The notes under the pieces were generated by a model. It was not told the origin of the DNA. It searched no databases and saw only the letters and a program-made list of their open reading frames with translations. Below, one piece after another: positions 7,753 to 15,886 of a stretch of DNA of 20,000 nt (position 1 is its first letter; each line of letters starts with the position of its first letter). The translations under genes and the position numbers were made by a program. This DNA is from Nitrospira lenta (GTDB taxonomy: Bacteria; Nitrospirota; Nitrospiria; Nitrospirales; Nitrospiraceae). The DNA is taken from positions 1-20,000 of the forward strand of contig CAMDRK010000012.1 in assembly GCA_945906715.1 (NCBI GenBank). Direction: 5' to 3'.

Positions 7753-9867
7753 ATGGCCAGCTCCTCACCGGTCTATGAGGGTTACGCAGTGGGCTCCCAA
7801 CGAAAGCCTGTGAAAAAATCAGCCGTCTCCTCGAAGGTCGACGACAGAGTTACAGGCCCTGCGCCAACCCGTCGAAGGGAAACGCCACTCCCAGTGCAGC
7901 CCGCGCTGCCCTCATCTGCCACTCTCCCTGAGTACCAATCACGGCAAAAGCTTGAAGAGAAGATGGCTCAACTGGCTGAGCGATTAGAACTGGCTACCAG
8001 TGCAGCCAACATCGGCGTATGGGACTGGGACATTCAGACGAACGAATTGGTCTGGGACGATCGGATGTTTACCCTGTATGGAGTAAACAAATCGCACTTT
8101 CGCGGCGCCGACGACGCCTGGCTCTCAGCCGTCCATCCCGATGACCAGGCACGGTGCGATGAGGCGATTCAACAGGCCATACGTATGGAGAAGCTCTACG
8201 ACATTGAATTTCGTATTCGTTGGCCTAACGGCACGATTCGCATCATCAAGGCCGACGGGCAGGTAATCTGGGGAACGGATGGCGCGCCGCTGCGGATGAC
8301 TGGGGTGAACTACGACATCACCGACCGCAAACGGGCCGAGGGCAGGCTAGAGGCGACTAAGGAACAGCTGCAACAAGTATTGGTCGCTTCCAATACCGGA
8401 CTATGGGATTGGAATACCGACACGAACGAGGTGTACTTCTCCAGGGAATGGAAGTCCCAGCTTGGCTATGGAGAAGAGGAACTGGCCAACGATTTCGAGA
8501 CCTGGCGCACGCTCCTGCACATCGAGGATCGGGATCTCGCCATGGCCTATGTCCGAGCCTATCTCAAAAACCCTGTCGGCAATTATCGGCAAGAGTTTCG
8601 TCTGAAGCACAAGGATGGGTCGTACCGGTGGATTGCCGCAGTCGCCTCTCTTGTGACCGAGACTGACGGCCGGCAAGTCCGTCTATCGGGGTCGCACTCC
8701 GATATCACCGAGCGCAAACATCTGGAAGCCCAATTCCGGCAGGCCCAAAAGATGGAGGCGGTCGGCCGTTTCGCAGCTTCGGTGGCGCATGACTTTAACA
8801 ATCTACTCACCATCATCAACGGATACAGCAAGATGCTCACCGACCGGCTGCCTTCGGAAGACCCCCGATATAAGATGGCGGCAGAGACCCTGGCTGCGGG
8901 CGAACGAGCTGGCGCGCTGACCGGACAATTGCTCGCCTTCAGCCGCCGGCAAGTGCTTAAGCTTGAGCCGATTAACCTCAACGATTCGATCCAATCGATC
9001 AGCTCGATGCTCAGCCGGCTGCTGGGCGAAGACGTCACACTGACACTGGACCTTGCGCCGGATCTCTGGTCGGTCGGCGCCGACAAAGGACAATTCGACC
9101 AAGTCGTGATGAATTTAGCGGTCAATTCCAGGGACGCGATGCCGGATGGGGGGACCTTAACGATCACGACACGTCAGGCACTGTTCACGCCGGAGACGCC
9201 GCCCCCCCATCAGATCATGCCGTCAGGGGCCTATGTTCAGCTGAGTATCCGCGACACAGGCCAGGGGATGAGCCCTGAGACGATGGCGCATATTTTTGAA
9301 CCATTTTTTACGACCAAAGAGATAGGCAAAGGGACGGGCCTGGGACTGGCAACGGTATACGGGATCGTCAAGCAAAGCCATGGCTATATCTTTGTCGACA
9401 GCGCGCCAGATCACGGGACCACGTTCCACCTCTATTACCCGCGCGTGGTGGTGGCCCCGATTATGGCTGAGACTGCGTCGGTCGTCCGTGCGAGAGGCTC
9501 AAAAACTCTGCTCGTTGTCGAGGACCAGGATTCGGTCCGTTCCCTCATCGTCGGAGTCCTGATGCAGGAGGGGTACCGCGTCATTGAAGCGGCAAAAGTG
9601 GAAGACGCCTTGCGGGTAGCGGCTTCGTTGCCTGAACCGGTCCAGGCGCTGGTGACCGACATCATCATGCCGAACATGACCGGCCTTGTTCTTGCCGAAC
9701 GGCTGAGACAGGTCTGGCCTGACCTCCGCGTACTCTTCATGTCCGGCTATAGCGGGATCGACATGTCGATCCTTCTTGATAAGCCGAGAAACGCCCTCAT
9801 TCAAAAACCCTTCTTACCCAAGGATCTCGTCGAGCAGTTACGGGAATTTTTGGACCAGGAGGGATAA
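7753..9867 (+). CDS. PAS-PAS hybrid histidine kinase with C-terminal receiver
   Basis: Cytoplasmic hybrid sensor kinase, 704 aa, no membrane segment. Order: disordered Pro/Ser/Lys-rich tail (1-60), short coiled coil, PAS_3-type sensor 1 (about 78-195, IGVWDWDIQTNELVWDDRMFTLYGV ... TDRKRAE), PAS_3 sensor 2 (about 205-325, NTGLWDWNTDTNEVYFSREWKSQLGY ... ITERKHLE), and HisKA dimerisation with the phospho-accepting H346 in SVAHDFNNLLTIINGYSKML. The HATPase follows (MNLAVNSRDAMPDGG N-box, DTGQGM, FEPFFTTKEIGKGTGLGLATVYGI), then a receiver (residues ~578-700, LLVVEDQDSVRSL) with phospho-acceptor D636 in LVTDIIMPNMTG and a C-terminal KPF lysine. The HDFNN H-box is typical of NtrB-like hybrid kinases. 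The signal sensed is unknown. No Shine-Dalgarno precedes 7753; the ATG at 7960, just before the first PAS domain and after a GAAGAGAAG, is a possible alternative start. Confidence 0.93.
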   Translation: MASSSPVYEGYAVGSQRKPVKKSAVSSKVDDRVTGPAPTRRRETPLPVQPALPSSATLPEYQSRQKLEEKMAQLAERLELATSAANIGVWDWDIQTNELVWDDRMFTLYGVNKSHFRGADDAWLSAVHPDDQARCDEAIQQAIRMEKLYDIEFRIRWPNGTIRIIKADGQVIWGTDGAPLRMTGVNYDITDRKRAEGRLEATKEQLQQVLVASNTGLWDWNTDTNEVYFSREWKSQLGYGEEELANDFETWRTLLHIEDRDLAMAYVRAYLKNPVGNYRQEFRLKHKDGSYRWIAAVASLVTETDGRQVRLSGSHSDITERKHLEAQFRQAQKMEAVGRFAASVAHDFNNLLTIINGYSKMLTDRLPSEDPRYKMAAETLAAGERAGALTGQLLAFSRRQVLKLEPINLNDSIQSISSMLSRLLGEDVTLTLDLAPDLWSVGADKGQFDQVVMNLAVNSRDAMPDGGTLTITTRQALFTPETPPPHQIMPSGAYVQLSIRDTGQGMSPETMAHIFEPFFTTKEIGKGTGLGLATVYGIVKQSHGYIFVDSAPDHGTTFHLYYPRVVVAPIMAETASVVRARGSKTLLVVEDQDSVRSLIVGVLMQEGYRVIEAAKVEDALRVAASLPEPVQALVTDIIMPNMTGLVLAERLRQVWPDLRVLFMSGYSGIDMSILLDKPRNALIQKPFLPKDLVEQLREFLDQEG

Positions 9868-10057
9868 GGTGTCCGGATGAGGCTGAAAGGATGCAGGCCG
9901 AAGGGGTGTTTTCCCTCTCGCCCTCCCCTTCTGACCCTTGAGCATTCCCAATTGGCATTGTATTAGGGCGGGATAGTCGGTAGACTCCCGCACGTCAGTT
10001 ATTTCGTCGCCCCAAACCGCTATCTGCGATGTCCCGATTCTCATCGGTCTGAGGGGA

Positions 10058-10072
10058 AAGTGCGCTGCACTT
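10058..10072. repeat. Short palindrome upstream of the CheB-CheR gene
   Basis: AAGTGC and GCACTT flank GCT as a perfect 6-3-6 inverted repeat, extendable to GGAA/TTCC with one bulged A. It ends 11 bases before the ATG at 10084. It could be an operator or an mRNA hairpin over the initiation region. The 200 bases between the hybrid kinase and this site show no other feature that I can support. Confidence 0.35.
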
Positions 10073-10083
10073 CCGACAAAAGC

Positions 10084-10252
10084 ATGAAAAAAATACCCCC
10101 CCCCCTCCAAGAAACGCGCCAAGGTCAGGCTATCCACAGGGCCATCCCGTAAGAAAAAGCCAGGCCCCCCAACCACCCCGCTGACTTCTTCCACAATCCC
10201 ATCGACCCAACCGGCCTTTCTCATCGTCGGCATCGGCGCCTCCGCCGGCGGG
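10084..10252 (+). other. Out-of-frame N-terminus of the CheB-CheR gene with A7 and C10 tracts
   Basis: ATG at 10084 is followed by A7 (10087-10093), TA, and C10 (10096-10105). In its own frame it stops at a TAA near 10150. Skipping one base in either tract continues it without a stop as MKKIPPPSKKRAKV, then a basic Pro/Thr linker, then PAFLIVGIGASAGG, straight into the annotated frame at 10253. GASAGG is the CheB motif that carries the nucleophilic serine. The downstream frame is open back to 10088 but contains no ATG, GTG or TTG before 10253. The true N-terminus therefore almost certainly begins at 10084 and needs a +1 shift, a one-base tract change or a sequence correction. Confidence 0.75.
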
Positions 10253-13105
10253 TTGGAAGCGATGGAAGAGTTCTTTCGACAGATGCCGCCCAGTAGTGGG
10301 ATGGCCTTTGTGGTGGTGTCGCATCAGCATGCGGATCATGTCAGCCTGCTCCCGAACCTGCTCGGCAGATGCACAGCGATGCCGATGGTCCAGGTGACGG
10401 ATGGAATCATGGTGGAACCAAATCGCGTCTACCTCGCGCCGGGCGGCACCCAGATGGCCATCCTACTCGGCGCGCTGCACTTCATGGAGCCTCACTCAAA
10501 GGAGCGGGTTCCCCTGCCCATCGATTATTTCTTCCATTCCCTGGCAAAAGACCAAACACAACGAGCCGTCGGCGTGATCCTGTCCGGGACCGGCACCGAC
10601 GGCACCGTGGGGCTTCGCGCGATCAAGGCCGAGTCCGGCCTGACGATCGCACAGGATCCGCAGACGGCGAAGTATCAGGGCATGCCGCACAGCGCCATTA
10701 CCGCCGGGGTGGTCGATGTGGTCCAGCCGGTGGGCAGGATGTCGGAGCCGTTGCTCGCCTATGCGCAGAGCCTCATGAAACCGATACTGTCGCTTTCCGA
10801 CCGTGAGTCGAATCAGACGCTGCACAAGATCTGCATCCTCTTGCGCGAGCGAACCGGGAACAATTTTGCGCTCTATAAAGAGCTCACGATTCAACGGCGC
10901 ATCGAACGCCGAATGCATGTGCATCAGATCGAAAGTCTCACACAGTATTTCCAGTTCATCCTGGCGAATCAGCCAGAACTCGATATCTTGTTCCAGGAAC
11001 TGCTCATCGGAGTCACCAGCTTTTTTCGGGATACGCAGGTCTTCGAGGCCTTGGCCAAGAAGGGGCTGCCGTCTCTCATCGACGGCAAGCCTCAGGGCGC
11101 GAGCCTGCGTGTCTGGGTCGCCGCCTGTTCTACCGGTGAGGAGGCCTATTCGCTCGCCATCCTCATCCGGGAATATCTGACGCAGAAAAAGCTCCGCCTC
11201 ACCGTGCAGATATTCGCCTCCGATCTCGACAACCGGGCCATTGAGCAGGCGCGCGCAGGCCTCTATCCGATCGGCATCGCCGGTGATATGGCGCCGGAGC
11301 GTTTGCAACGGTTCTTTACCAAGGAAGACAGCAGCTATCGGATCAAGAAGGATATTCGAGACCTGGTCGTCTTTGCGAAGCATAACGTCCTAACCGATGC
11401 GCCCTTTACCAAGCTAGACCTCCTCTCCTGCCGCAATCTCCTCATCTATCTGGGTGACAAGGCGCAAGAAAGTCTGCTGTCGCTGTTCCATTATGCCTTG
11501 AAGCCGCACGGCCTCCTGTTGCTCGGACCGTCCGAAACGATCGGCGGAATCGAAGATCGCTTTGCTCCCATCGACCGGAAGGGAAAGCTCTTCAGACGGA
11601 CGGGAATGGCCAGCAGCCTGCCCCACCTTGAACGGGTGCCTTCCGGAAGTGCGGCAGTAACCACCGACATCCGATCGGCGGCCGACTCGCCCTTGTTCAC
11701 AACGCGCCCCGCCTCCATTCCCAATCTGGTCCAGCAGTTCTTAGCCTCGAAGTACGCGCCGGCATCGGTGGTCGTCAACCAGCGTGGCGAGGTGATCTAC
11801 ATTCACGGGCATACCGGCCCTTATCTCGAACCAGCGCCCGGCTCGCCGACGCACGACCTGATCGAGATGACACGGGAAGAATTGCGGAACGAGGTGGCCA
11901 GGGCGCTCCATCAGGCGATGCACAAGAAAGAGAACGTTCTGCACCGCGATGTACAAATACAGGTCAATAGCCAGGCGGCCGTCGTGAACCTGACGGTCGA
12001 AAAAATTGTCGAGCCGGAGGCCCTGGAGGGATTGTTCCTGGTGACGTTCGATCAGTCGAAGACGGAGAATACCAACGCACGGAAAGGCGCCAAGGTTCGA
12101 ACGACTGCGCCGCTCATGCACAACAAGACCGGGCTCATGCGGGAACTGGCATTTACCAGGGAGCGATTGCAACGGACGGTCGAGGAACTGCAAACCTCCA
12201 ATGAGGAGATGACGTCCACCAACGAGGAACTGCAATCCACGAACGAAGAGATGCAAAGTTCCAATGAGGAATTGGAGACGACGAAGGAAGAGCTGCAATC
12301 CCTCAATGAAGAACTCATTACCGTCAATGCCGAACTTCAGGGCAAAATTGAGTTACTATCGGACGTGAACGACGATTTGCAGAATCTCTTCAATAGCACC
12401 CAAATCGCGACCATCTTTCTCGACAACCAGTTATGCATCAAACGATTCACCTCGGAGGCCAAGCGGGTGAGCCACCTGATGGCCATCGATATCGGACGCC
12501 CGCTCTCAGACATCGTCTCGAAACTGATCGATGACCGATTGTTGCAGGATACGCAGGAGGTGTTGCGGACTCTCGCCTTCAAGGAGCGCGAGGTTCAGGT
12601 CGAAGATGGAAGCTGGTTCTCCCTGAGGATCCTCCCCTATCTGACGTCCAGCAAAACCATCGAGGGGCTCGTGGTGACCTTTCAGGACATCACGATGATG
12701 AAACGAGCTGCGTTCATCATCGAGTCCTCCCTCAGCATGGCTACCAGCATCGTGGAGACAGTCCGTGATCCCCTCCTCGTGCTGGACGACCATCTGCGCG
12801 TGGTCACGGCGAATCAGTCCTTCTACCAGTTCTTCAAGCTGACGAAACCCGAGGTCGAGCAGCAACTCCTCTACAACCTCTGCCACGGGTCATGGAATCT
12901 GCCCGAGTTGCGCCACGAACTTGAAGGAGTCTTGCCGAATGGCACCTCGTTCAAGGACTTCATCATAGACAAGACGTTCCCGCAGATCGGCAGAAAAGTG
13001 CTGGCGCTCAATGCGCGACGGCTTGAACAGAATCAGGCGCTGCCAGGCCGCATTTTGTTAGCGATGGCAGAAGTGAGGGGATCTGAGGGGAAGGCTGCGG
13101 AGTAG
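10253..13105 (+). CDS. CheB methylesterase - CheR methyltransferase - PAS fusion protein
   Basis: 950 aa from a TTG. The natural protein probably starts about 56 residues earlier, across a homopolymer frameshift. Order: CheB-type esterase (1-175; catalytic His24 in VVVSHQHADH, Asp116 in LSGTGTDGT, serine in the upstream GASAGG); CheR N-terminal and SAM-dependent methyltransferase (~188-450; SFFRD, VWVAACSTGEEAYSLAIL at 287-304, DLLSCRNLLIYL at 389-400); a linker; ten perfect heptads from 644 (EELQTSN, EEMTSTN ... DDLQNLF), a long signalling coiled coil; a PAS_10-type domain (~712-815); and a second PAS domain (~830-945). It lacks a kinase domain. Such fusions modify or sense outside classical chemotaxis, and no receptors or CheA occur here. 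The next gene encodes a kinase and may be its partner. Confidence 0.9.
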   Translation: MEAMEEFFRQMPPSSGMAFVVVSHQHADHVSLLPNLLGRCTAMPMVQVTDGIMVEPNRVYLAPGGTQMAILLGALHFMEPHSKERVPLPIDYFFHSLAKDQTQRAVGVILSGTGTDGTVGLRAIKAESGLTIAQDPQTAKYQGMPHSAITAGVVDVVQPVGRMSEPLLAYAQSLMKPILSLSDRESNQTLHKICILLRERTGNNFALYKELTIQRRIERRMHVHQIESLTQYFQFILANQPELDILFQELLIGVTSFFRDTQVFEALAKKGLPSLIDGKPQGASLRVWVAACSTGEEAYSLAILIREYLTQKKLRLTVQIFASDLDNRAIEQARAGLYPIGIAGDMAPERLQRFFTKEDSSYRIKKDIRDLVVFAKHNVLTDAPFTKLDLLSCRNLLIYLGDKAQESLLSLFHYALKPHGLLLLGPSETIGGIEDRFAPIDRKGKLFRRTGMASSLPHLERVPSGSAAVTTDIRSAADSPLFTTRPASIPNLVQQFLASKYAPASVVVNQRGEVIYIHGHTGPYLEPAPGSPTHDLIEMTREELRNEVARALHQAMHKKENVLHRDVQIQVNSQAAVVNLTVEKIVEPEALEGLFLVTFDQSKTENTNARKGAKVRTTAPLMHNKTGLMRELAFTRERLQRTVEELQTSNEEMTSTNEELQSTNEEMQSSNEELETTKEELQSLNEELITVNAELQGKIELLSDVNDDLQNLFNSTQIATIFLDNQLCIKRFTSEAKRVSHLMAIDIGRPLSDIVSKLIDDRLLQDTQEVLRTLAFKEREVQVEDGSWFSLRILPYLTSSKTIEGLVVTFQDITMMKRAAFIIESSLSMATSIVETVRDPLLVLDDHLRVVTANQSFYQFFKLTKPEVEQQLLYNLCHGSWNLPELRHELEGVLPNGTSFKDFIIDKTFPQIGRKVLALNARRLEQNQALPGRILLAMAEVRGSEGKAAE

Positions 13106-13137
13106 GCTGCCCCTTTAGCCTTGAGACGACCTTTCAT

Positions 13138-13144
13138 AAGGAGG
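13138..13144 (+). promoter_or_regulatory. Strong Shine-Dalgarno of the second kinase
   Basis: AAGGAGG at 13138-13144 stands 8 bases before the ATG at 13153 and fixes that start. The gap after the CheB-CheR stop is only 47 bases, which suggests a joint transcript, although an AAGGCT ... AGCCTT pair (13090-13121) could form a weak hairpin between the genes. Confidence 0.7.
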
Positions 13145-13152
13145 AAGTCCTA

Positions 13153-14403
13153 ATGCCCAAGAAACCGGACAGATTCACGAAGGCCACCGGGCTCCGCAAG
13201 CGGGCGGAAGCGCGGCTCCGCATAACCAAGCACGACGTCGCAGCCATGCCGGTCAAGGACGTGCAACGGCTTGTGTATGAGCTGCAAATCCATCAGATCG
13301 AGATGGAGATGCAGAACGAGGAGCTGAGAAGAGCTCAAGCGGAACGCAATCGCTATCTGGATCTATACGATTATGCGCCAACCGGCTATCTTACCTTGAA
13401 TTCTAATGGGATGATCCTGAAAGGAAACTTGTCGGCCTGTCAGTTGCTCGGGGCCACTCGAACACACCTCATCGGTCGGCCGGTCACGTGGTTTATCGCA
13501 GCGAAAGATCGTGCGACAGTCTTTTGCCATCTTCGCGATCTCCTTGCAACAGGAGTACGGCAAGGATGCGAGGTGAAGCTCGGACGACTGGATGACGCCC
13601 CTGTTTGGCTTCGGTTGGAAAGTGTCATCGTGCCGAATGGGGAGGCATTACACCAGCAGATACTGACCGGTGTCTGGGATATCACTGCGCGAGTACAACA
13701 AGCGGTGGTGATAGAGAAACAACGAAAGCGGCTGGAGCGAGAGCATATTCAACAGGAACGGGAGCAGCTCGGCTTCGATCTCCATGACGGGGTTCTCCAG
13801 TCGCTCTTTGCCATCGGCCTGAACCTCGAAGCAAGCAAGGCGTCCATCGTGGAGGCCCCAAACAGGGCTTCCGGAGTTCTGGCGCAGGTCATCACCGATC
13901 TGAACTCCGCGATGAAAGAGTTACGGACATTCATCGGTGGGATCGGGTTGGATGAGCAACTGGAACCCGATCTCCCGGGCTCCCTCAGCACCATCGCCGC
14001 ATCGATGTCCCGGCTCTACAACCGCACGGTTCAGGTGACGTGCACCCAGGGCGCCGCCAAGGGAATGTCGACGGCGCAGCAACTCGGATGCCTGTATATT
14101 GCCAAGGAGGCGCTCAGCAACAGTTTTCGCCATACTCAGGCAAACAGCATCTCTCTCTCGCTCCAGCGGCTCAAGGGCAATCTCCGCCTCACCGTAGGCG
14201 ATAACGGACAGGGCTTTCAGCTGCAAGATGCGGCAGGACTCGGCTTCGGTCTTGCCAGCATGGATATGCGCGCACACAGACTCGGCGGGACGTTGTCGGT
14301 GCGATCGAAGCCTGCGAAAGGTACTACAGTCGTTCTGGATCTTCCGCAGGCTAGGGGAAAGGCGCAGGACAAGGTGGATGCTGGGCTGAAGGCCACGGAT
14401 TAG
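13153..14403 (+). CDS. PAS-domain sensor kinase of the HisKA_3 (NarX/DegS-like) type
   Basis: 416 aa, cytoplasmic, no membrane segment. A basic N-terminus and the coiled segment VYELQIHQIEMEMQNEELRRAQ precede a PAS domain (~70-185; RYLDLYDYAPTGYLTLNSNGMI, a form common in orphan PAS kinases). The HisKA_3 helix follows, with the predicted phosphorylated H211 in QLGFDLHDGVLQSLFAIGLNLEAS, then an HATPase_c domain: N-box KEALSNSFRHTQA, G1 VGDNGQGF (~347-354), G2 GLGFGLASMDMRAHRLGG. HisKA_3 kinases normally phosphorylate NarL/LuxR-family regulators, but none is encoded in the window. It is likely translated from the same mRNA as the CheB-CheR fusion. Its stop overlaps the stop of the convergent flavoprotein gene by four bases. 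Confidence 0.92.
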   Translation: MPKKPDRFTKATGLRKRAEARLRITKHDVAAMPVKDVQRLVYELQIHQIEMEMQNEELRRAQAERNRYLDLYDYAPTGYLTLNSNGMILKGNLSACQLLGATRTHLIGRPVTWFIAAKDRATVFCHLRDLLATGVRQGCEVKLGRLDDAPVWLRLESVIVPNGEALHQQILTGVWDITARVQQAVVIEKQRKRLEREHIQQEREQLGFDLHDGVLQSLFAIGLNLEASKASIVEAPNRASGVLAQVITDLNSAMKELRTFIGGIGLDEQLEPDLPGSLSTIAASMSRLYNRTVQVTCTQGAAKGMSTAQQLGCLYIAKEALSNSFRHTQANSISLSLQRLKGNLRLTVGDNGQGFQLQDAAGLGFGLASMDMRAHRLGGTLSVRSKPAKGTTVVLDLPQARGKAQDKVDAGLKATD

Positions 14404-14457
14404 GCTGAAGGTCGGACTTCAAAGTTCCCAACAACTTCAGCCTTACCCCCTTCAGCC
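14384..14457. repeat. GGCTGAAGG inverted repeat at the convergent gene ends
   Basis: GGCTGAAGG occurs at 14384-14392 and 14403-14411. Its complement lies at 14449-14457 (CCTTCAGCC), with a shorter CTTCAGCC at 14435-14442. A 9-bp stem can form on either strand, so it could terminate both converging transcripts. It lies inside the last codons of both genes and encodes the flavoprotein's unusual GKAEGGKAE tail. Confidence 0.6.
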
Positions 14458-15680
14458 TTCCCAGCTTTGTTGAGCCACTCCACCGCTCCAGCCCCTGCCG
14501 TTTGACCAGTGGCGAAACAAGCGGTGAGCAGATAGCCTCCGGTCGGGGCTTCCCAATCCAACATTTCTCCCGCGCAGAAGACGCCGGGCAGCGTACGAAC
14601 CATCAATCGTTCATTGAGCGCTTCGAAGGGAACGCCACCAGCCGTACTGATCGCTTCCTCCAGCGGGCGAGGCGCAACCAGTTTCAATGGTAACGATTTG
14701 ATCGCAGCGGCTAATCGCGCCGGGTCTGCAAAGTCCTCCTTTGAGACGATTTCACGAAGCAACCCCGCCTTCACCCCTTCGATATGGGCCTGTCGCTGAA
14801 GATGCGTCGCCATCGTGCGTTTACCGCGAGGCCTCGACAGATCATGAGTCAAACGCGGCACGTCTCGGTCAGGCGCCAGGTCGAGCCTCAACGTGGCCAA
14901 CCCCTTTGCCAGAATCTCATCGCGAAGAGCGGCAGACACCGTATAGATCACACCGCCTTCAACGCCGGTCTCCGTGATCACGAATTCCCCCGGATGCCAG
15001 GACTCAGCACCGGTATCGTTCCGCATCACAATGGCCACTGACTTGACCGGGTGCCCGGCAAACTTCGTTCGAAAATGCTCGCTCCAGCCCACGTCGAAGC
15101 CGCAGTTCGCAGGCTGCAACGGTGCAATGTGAACGCCGCGTCCTGCCAGCAGCGGCACCCACCCTCCATCGGACCCGAGCTTCGGCCAACTAGCACCTCC
15201 AAGCGCAAGTACCACTGCATCGGCCTGGACAGAGCGGTCTTCCTGCGGCGTGGCAAAACGCAGAGCCCCCTGCTCGTTCCAGCCGGACCACCGATGACGC
15301 ATGTGGAACCGCACACCGGTCTGACGCAACCGGCGGAGCCACGCGCGCAACAGCGGCGCCGCCTTGAGATCCTTGGGAAACACGCGACCGGAAGAGCCTA
15401 CAAATGTGTTGATGCCAAGTCCAAGAGCCCAGGCTCGAAGCGCATCAGGCCCGAACGATGCCAGCAGCGGTTCGATCTGCACGCGACGTGTCCCATAACG
15501 CGAGAGAAACTTCTCTGACGGTTCCGAGTGCGTCAGATTCAGGCCGCCTTTCCCTGCCAGGAGAAACTTGCGGCCGACCGACGCCATGGCATCATAGAGA
15601 TCGACCTGCGCGCCTGCGGCACAAGCTGCCTCCGCGGCCATGAGCCCGGCCGGGCCTCCACCGATGATCGCAATGTTCAT
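14400..15680 (-). CDS. TIGR03862-type FAD flavoprotein (HI0933/BaiN-like)
   Basis: NAD(P)/FAD-dependent oxidoreductase of the HI0933-like group, closest by eye to the PP_4765 (TIGR03862) subfamily; physiological substrate unknown. Start at 15680 gives 426 aa and begins properly with the Rossmann dinucleotide motif MNIAIIGGGPAGLMAAEAA, ending strand 2 with VDLYDA. Family landmarks follow: VGRKFLLAGKGGLNLTHSEP, LGINTFVGSSGRVFPKDLKAAPLLRAWLRRL, VVLALGGASWPKLGSDG, TAGGVPFEALNERLMVRTLPGVFCAGEMLDWEAPTGGYLLTACFATG. The frame stays open to 15908, but that stretch is the 7-base repeat element and carries no family sequence, so I reject the longer start. The C-terminus has about 20 extra residues (NKAGKAEGGKAEVVGNFEVRPSA) encoded by the GGCTGAAGG repeat. 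Confidence 0.9.
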   Translation of the reverse strand: MNIAIIGGGPAGLMAAEAACAAGAQVDLYDAMASVGRKFLLAGKGGLNLTHSEPSEKFLSRYGTRRVQIEPLLASFGPDALRAWALGLGINTFVGSSGRVFPKDLKAAPLLRAWLRRLRQTGVRFHMRHRWSGWNEQGALRFATPQEDRSVQADAVVLALGGASWPKLGSDGGWVPLLAGRGVHIAPLQPANCGFDVGWSEHFRTKFAGHPVKSVAIVMRNDTGAESWHPGEFVITETGVEGGVIYTVSAALRDEILAKGLATLRLDLAPDRDVPRLTHDLSRPRGKRTMATHLQRQAHIEGVKAGLLREIVSKEDFADPARLAAAIKSLPLKLVAPRPLEEAISTAGGVPFEALNERLMVRTLPGVFCAGEMLDWEAPTGGYLLTACFATGQTAGAGAVEWLNKAGKAEGGKAEVVGNFEVRPSA

Positions 15681-15720
15681 TAGTTTCTCATTCTGTGAAG
15701 CGTCGTGCGTGAAGCGGCTG

Positions 15721-15815
15721 GTTTCTAGTTTCACGTTTCTAGTTTCAGGTTCGAAATATCTGCGAGCCGAAACGAGCAACTTGAAACATGAAACTAGAAA
15801 CTCACAACCTGAACC
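15721..15815. repeat. 7-base-period inverted repeat element (GTTTCTA family)
   Basis: Left arm from 15721: GTTTCTA, GTTTCAC, GTTTCTA, GTTTCAG, GTTCGAA in exact 7-base register. The right arm read on the opposite strand contains GTTTCTA, GTTTCAT, GTTTCAA. The core arms 15721-15739 and 15783-15801 match at 18 of 19 positions, giving a long hairpin with a 43-base loop. It separates the divergent flavoprotein gene and the 109-aa gene. Its architecture mirrors the 9-base family but with an unrelated unit. Confidence 0.8.
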
Positions 15816-15869
15816 GCTCGTTGAGATTATTTCGCCACAGACTACCATGAATAATATGATTAAACAGGC

Positions 15870-15875
15870 TATACT
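15870..15875 (+). promoter_or_regulatory. Possible -10 box of the 109-aa gene
   Basis: TATACT lies 11 bases before the ATG at 15887, so the transcript would have only about a 5-base leader. No convincing -35 hexamer is at the right spacing (15846-15852 reads catgaat), so this is weak evidence. Confidence 0.3.
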
Positions 15876-15886
15876 CTGGCGCGAGT

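Noticed and set aside
10496..11383. Minus-strand 295-codon frame in the CheB-CheR gene
   Set aside because: Antisense of intact CheB and CheR domains; no recognisable protein.
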